Origin: Acidobacteriaceae bacterium
Lineage (GTDB): Bacteria > Acidobacteriota > Terriglobia > Terriglobales > Acidobacteriaceae
Direction of reading: 5' to 3'
Assembly: GCA_031296355.1 (NCBI GenBank)
Contig: JARLFX010000433.1
Coordinates: 1 to 17,881 of the forward strand
DNA: 17,881 nucleotides
In this document: one piece after another, positions 15,162 through 17,881 of the stretch
Position numbering within the stretch: the first letter of the stretch is position 1
How the letters are laid out: each line of letters opens with the position of its first letter
Made by a program: the position numbers and the translations under genes
Notes under the pieces: model-generated
The model's input: the letters and a program-made list of their open reading frames with translations, nothing else
Databases searched by the model: none
What the model was told of the DNA's origin: nothing

Positions 15162-16781
15162 ATGCCAAAGCTCCTCCAAAAACCGGGCCCAGCACCGCTG
15201 GTCGAGAGCAAGACGACCTCCGGTATTCCCGTGGAAGTCGCGTACGACGCAGCCAGCCTGCCCGGCTTCGATCCCGCCACCGCGCTCGGTGCGCCGGGCG
15301 AGTTTCCCTTTACCCGCGGCATCCAGCCCACCATGTACCGTGGCCGCCTCTGGACCATGCGCCAGTACGCCGGCATGGGCGACGCTGAAGAGTCCAACAA
15401 GCGCTACAAATTTCTCCTCGCCAATGGCACCAAAGGCCTCTCCGTCGCCTTCGACCTCCCCACGCAGATCGGCTATGACTCTGACTCCCCCTACGCCCTC
15501 GGCGAAGTCGGCAAAGTCGGCGTTGCGATTGACTCCATCGAAGATATGGAGCGGCTCTTCGCCGGCATCCCGCTCGCCGGCATCTCCACCTCCATGACCA
15601 TCAACGCCACCGCCGGCACCTTGCTCGCGCTCTACGTGGCGGTAGCAAAGCGCACCGGTGCCGAGGTCAAGAAACTCTCCGGCACCATCCAGAACGATCT
15701 GCTCAAGGAGTACATCGCCCGCGGCACCTACATCTATCCCGTGCCGCACGCCATGCGCATCATCACGGACATCTTCGCCTGGGCAGCGAAAGAAGTGCCG
15801 GAGTGGAACACCATCTCTATCTCCGGCTACCACATGCGCGAGGCCGGTTCGACCGCCGTGCAGGAGGTCGCCTTCACCCTCGCCAACGGCATCACCTACG
15901 TGCAGGCTGCGATGGACGCCGGACTGGATGTGGACGACTTCGCCCCGCGCCTCAGCTTCTTCTTCAACGCGCACAGTAATTTTCTCGAAGAGGTGGCAAA
16001 GTTCCGCGCCGCCCGCCGCATGTGGGCCCGCATCATGCGCGAACACTTCGGCGCAAAGAATCCCCGCAGTTGGATGCTGCGCTTCCACGCGCAGACCGCG
16101 GGTTCCACCCTCACCGCACAGCAGCCCGAGAACAACATCGTGCGCACCGCCGTGCAGGCCATGGCCGCGGTAATGGGCGGCACGCAGTCGCTGCACACCA
16201 ACGGCTTCGACGAAGCGCTCGCCCTGCCCACAGAAGACGCCGCCCGCATCGCCCTGCGCACCCAGCAGATTCTCGCGCACGAGTCCGGCATCGCCAGTAC
16301 GGCAGACCCACTCGCTGGAAGCTACGCCGTGGAATCCCTGACCAACGAGATCGAAGCGCGCGCCAATGCCTATCTCGAAAAGATCGCCGCGATGGGCGGC
16401 ATGCTCCGCGCCATCGAACGCGGCTACGTGCAGCAGGAGATTCAGCGCGCCGCCTACGAGTATCAGCGCGCGGTCGATGCAGGAGATGCCGTCGTAGTCG
16501 GCGTAAACCGATTCGCCCGCGAGACCGAGCCGGAGATTCCCACCCAGCACATCGACGAAAACCTCGAGCGCCAGCAGGTAGAGCGCGTCCGCGCCCTGCG
16601 CCTGCGTCGCGATCCCGCCACGTACGCCGCCTCGCTCCGCGCCGTAGAAGACGCCGCCCGCAACAGCGCCAACCTGATGCCCGCGATCCTGGCCGCCGTC
16701 GAAAGCTACGCCACCGTCGGCGAGATTGCGACGATGCTCCGCAAAGTCTTCGGCGAGTACAAAGAAACCATCACGATCTAA
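15162..16781 (+). CDS. Methylmalonyl-CoA mutase, large (substrate-binding) subunit, lacking cobalamin domain
   Basis: It catalyses the reversible carbon-skeleton rearrangement of methylmalonyl-CoA and succinyl-CoA, in propionate and odd-chain/branched degradation. I start at ATG 15162; the frame stays open 77 codons upstream but without family likeness. The 539-aa product is the TIM-barrel substrate domain only; the B12-binding domain of single-chain enzymes is absent, so a small cobalamin subunit must be encoded elsewhere. Diagnostic residues Y69 (WTMRQYAG) and R187 ([11 protein letters not shown]) match methylmalonyl- rather than isobutyryl-CoA mutase, which has Phe and Gln there. H224 (SGYHMREAG) is the catalytic histidine. 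Overall the sequence is also close to isobutyryl-CoA mutase IcmA, so specificity is inferred from two residues. Confidence 0.9.
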   Translation: MPKLLQKPGPAPLVESKTTSGIPVEVAYDAASLPGFDPATALGAPGEFPFTRGIQPTMYRGRLWTMRQYAGMGDAEESNKRYKFLLANGTKGLSVAFDLPTQIGYDSDSPYALGEVGKVGVAIDSIEDMERLFAGIPLAGISTSMTINATAGTLLALYVAVAKRTGAEVKKLSGTIQNDLLKEYIARGTYIYPVPHAMRIITDIFAWAAKEVPEWNTISISGYHMREAGSTAVQEVAFTLANGITYVQAAMDAGLDVDDFAPRLSFFFNAHSNFLEEVAKFRAARRMWARIMREHFGAKNPRSWMLRFHAQTAGSTLTAQQPENNIVRTAVQAMAAVMGGTQSLHTNGFDEALALPTEDAARIALRTQQILAHESGIASTADPLAGSYAVESLTNEIEARANAYLEKIAAMGGMLRAIERGYVQQEIQRAAYEYQRAVDAGDAVVVGVNRFARETEPEIPTQHIDENLERQQVERVRALRLRRDPATYAASLRAVEDAARNSANLMPAILAAVESYATVGEIATMLRKVFGEYKETITI

Positions 16782-16811
16782 GAATTTAGAAGCTGATCGA
16801 GCCACCAATTC

Positions 16812-16873
16812 GGGTGCCCCATCTTCGCCGCAGTTTCATCGCGGCTAAGGTGGGATAGCATCGCGTAGCGATG
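16812..16873. repeat. Interspersed hairpin repeat with GGGTGCCCC head
   Basis: After GGGTGCCCC (16812-16820), arms 16818-16831 and 16841-16854 form an imperfect 14-bp hairpin around a 9-nt loop (one G-T pair, one mismatch). A second perfect 6-bp hairpin follows (arms 16859-16864 and 16868-16873). I recall near-identical intergenic elements in other Acidobacteriota genomes, unverified. Not coding. Confidence 0.6.
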
Positions 16874-16938
16874 GCCGCGCGACGCGCGCAAATGTGTCTC
16901 CATCACAACCTTCGTCAGGAAAGCTCCATCTTTAAATC

Positions 16939-16972
16939 TTGTCATTCTGAGCACAGCGAAGAATCTGCTTTG
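16939..16972. repeat. Short interspersed repeat (TTGTCATTCTGAGC... type)
   Basis: This stretch (TTGTCATTCTGAGC then ACAGCGAAGAATCTGCTTT) resembles a short intergenic repeat that I recall as frequent in Acidobacteriota. It is recognised from memory only; a second copy in this window was not found. Confidence 0.45.
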
Positions 16973-16994
16973 CGTTTGTTTTGCTTTTAGGTAG

Positions 16995-17014
16995 GTGCGG
17001 GCTTTAGCCCGCAC
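16995..17014. repeat. Perfect 9-bp inverted repeat around a TT centre, with a second GGCTTTAGCC motif downstream
   Basis: Arms 16995-17003 and 17006-17014 are exact reverse complements. A related shorter motif, GGCTTTAGCCCC, occurs at about 17034-17045, close to the gcvPB stop. It is a REP-like hairpin of the gap, not an obvious terminator, since no T-run follows. Whether it affects gcvPB mRNA ends is unknown. Confidence 0.5.
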
Positions 17015-17058
17015 ACAAAGGGCAGCCACAGAATGGCTTTAGCCCCTGAGATACCCAC

Positions 17059-17881
17059 CTACCACTCCTTCGCCGCCGTATCCACCTGCACATCCTCCGC
17101 CGGCCCCTTCCACCGCAACACCGGTTTCCGCGCCGCCATCGTCTCATCCAGCCGCGAGAGCCGCGTGGTATACGGCGCATGCAGCAGATGCTCAGGATTT
17201 TCCTCCGCCTCGCGCGCGATCTGCTTCATCGCATCCACAAACAGGTCAAGCTCTTCCTTCGATTCGCTCTCTGTCGGCTCAATCATCATCGCGCCATGCA
17301 CGATCATCGGAAACGAAACCGTATACGGATGAAATCCGAAATCAATCAGCCGCTTCGCCATGTCGCCCGTCTTCACGCCCGTCTTATTCTGCAGCCGGTC
17401 AGAGAACACCACCTCATGCAGCGTCCGCGTCTTGAACGGCAGCTCGAACGTATCTTCCAGCCGCGCGCGCACATAGTTCGCATTCAGCACGGCGTCTTCC
17501 GTTGTCTGCCGCAGCCCATCCGGCCCATTGGCCAGAATGTACGCCAGCGCGCGGATGAACATGCCGAAGTTGCCGTACCACGCGCGCACCCGCCCTACGC
17601 TCTGCGGCCGGTTATAGTCCAGCGCCAGCGTGCCATCCGCATTCGTGCGGACGACGGGCGTCGGCAGAAACGGCTCCAGTATCTTCTTGCACGCCACCGG
17701 GCCAGAGCCTGGGCCGCCGCCGCCATGCGGCGTAGAAAACGTCTTGTGCAGATTCAGGTGCATCACGTCCGCGCCAAAGTCGCCGGGCCGCGTCTTGCCG
17801 CACAGCGCATTCATGTTCGCGCCGTCCATGTAGAGCAGCGCGCCCTTGGCGTGCAGAATCTCCGCGATCTTGTGAATGTCC
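17059..17881 (-). CDS. gcvPB: Glycine dehydrogenase (decarboxylating) subunit 2, GcvP2/P-protein C-terminal half, partial
   Basis: P-protein of the glycine cleavage system decarboxylates glycine with PLP and passes the aminomethyl group to the lipoyl H protein. The window holds about 273 C-terminal residues; the N-terminal part lies beyond the right edge. The PLP-lysine motif is NLHKTFSTPHGGGGPGSGP, preceded by MDGANMNALCG, both family hallmarks. The two-subunit arrangement (gcvPA separate from gcvPB) is inferred from the extent visible; a fused single chain cannot be excluded, as the N-terminal half would then lie out of view. The stop is TAG at 17061-17059. The 277-nt gap to the mutase gene holds REP-like repeats and no clear terminator. 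Confidence 0.93.
   Translation of the reverse strand, partial: DIHKIAEILHAKGALLYMDGANMNALCGKTRPGDFGADVMHLNLHKTFSTPHGGGGPGSGPVACKKILEPFLPTPVVRTNADGTLALDYNRPQSVGRVRAWYGNFGMFIRALAYILANGPDGLRQTTEDAVLNANYVRARLEDTFELPFKTRTLHEVVFSDRLQNKTGVKTGDMAKRLIDFGFHPYTVSFPMIVHGAMMIEPTESESKEELDLFVDAMKQIAREAEENPEHLLHAPYTTRLSRLDETMAARKPVLRWKGPAEDVQVDTAAKEW

Noticed and set aside
15138..16808. A 556-codon minus-strand open frame opposite the methylmalonyl-CoA mutase
   Set aside because: Shadow of a high-GC gene; the product has no recognisable fold and the plus strand encodes a complete conserved enzyme.

Overview
This window is a chromosomal segment from a high-GC bacterium. Protein style, codon use (strong C/G third positions), a split methylmalonyl-CoA mutase, a two-subunit type glycine dehydrogenase and short intergenic hairpin repeats of the GGGTGCCCC type all suggest a member of the Acidobacteriota (Terriglobia, the Terriglobus/Granulicella/Edaphobacter neighbourhood). 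That assignment is inference from memory of such genomes; there is no rRNA gene here to settle it. No tRNA, rRNA, CRISPR array, insertion sequence, phage gene or plasmid function was found.

Layout, left to right. Positions 1-1091 (minus) hold most of an M24 Xaa-Pro-type peptidase, cut by the left edge. The gap after it carries tandem and hairpin repeats. Then come four plus-strand genes of a small envelope-flavoured cluster: a 128-aa protein of unknown function, a 114-aa membrane protein, a membrane-anchored thioredoxin-fold protein, and a YihY/BrkB-type membrane protein. Pyruvate kinase follows (3992-5479). Convergent with it, 2 nt away, is a 49-aa basic protein. Next on the minus strand are two outer-membrane beta-barrel paralogues, the left one closed by a clear intrinsic terminator.

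The centre of the window is a plus-strand run that looks like one operon: mutL (endonuclease-type mismatch repair), a 699-aa protein with an AlkZ-like winged-helix N-terminus and a very long Arg/Pro/Gly/Phe repeat tail, and cmk (CMP kinase). The last two abut stop-to-start, and the run ends in a perfect 13-bp hairpin terminator. On the other side of that terminator, on the minus strand, is glgC (ADP-glucose pyrophosphorylase, glycogen synthesis), preceded by an acidic protein of unknown function and a 47-aa single-pass membrane protein. Divergent from these, on plus, are a two-helix membrane protein and the large catalytic subunit of a methylmalonyl-CoA mutase lacking the cobalamin domain. The right end has a block of intergenic repeats and then the C-terminal half of gcvPB (glycine decarboxylase subunit 2, minus), cut by the right edge.

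Most of the window is ordinary housekeeping metabolism and repair. The most unusual item is the repeat-tailed winged-helix protein between mutL and cmk. Its tail is built from tandem 6-residue and 15-residue units whose amino acids are kept while the codons have diverged. It may be a nucleic-acid-binding, possibly condensate-forming partner of DNA repair, but that function is not demonstrated by the sequence. Secondary items of interest are two very short genes (49 and 47 codons), a perfect 26-bp palindrome over a stop codon, and two clusters of REP-like hairpins.
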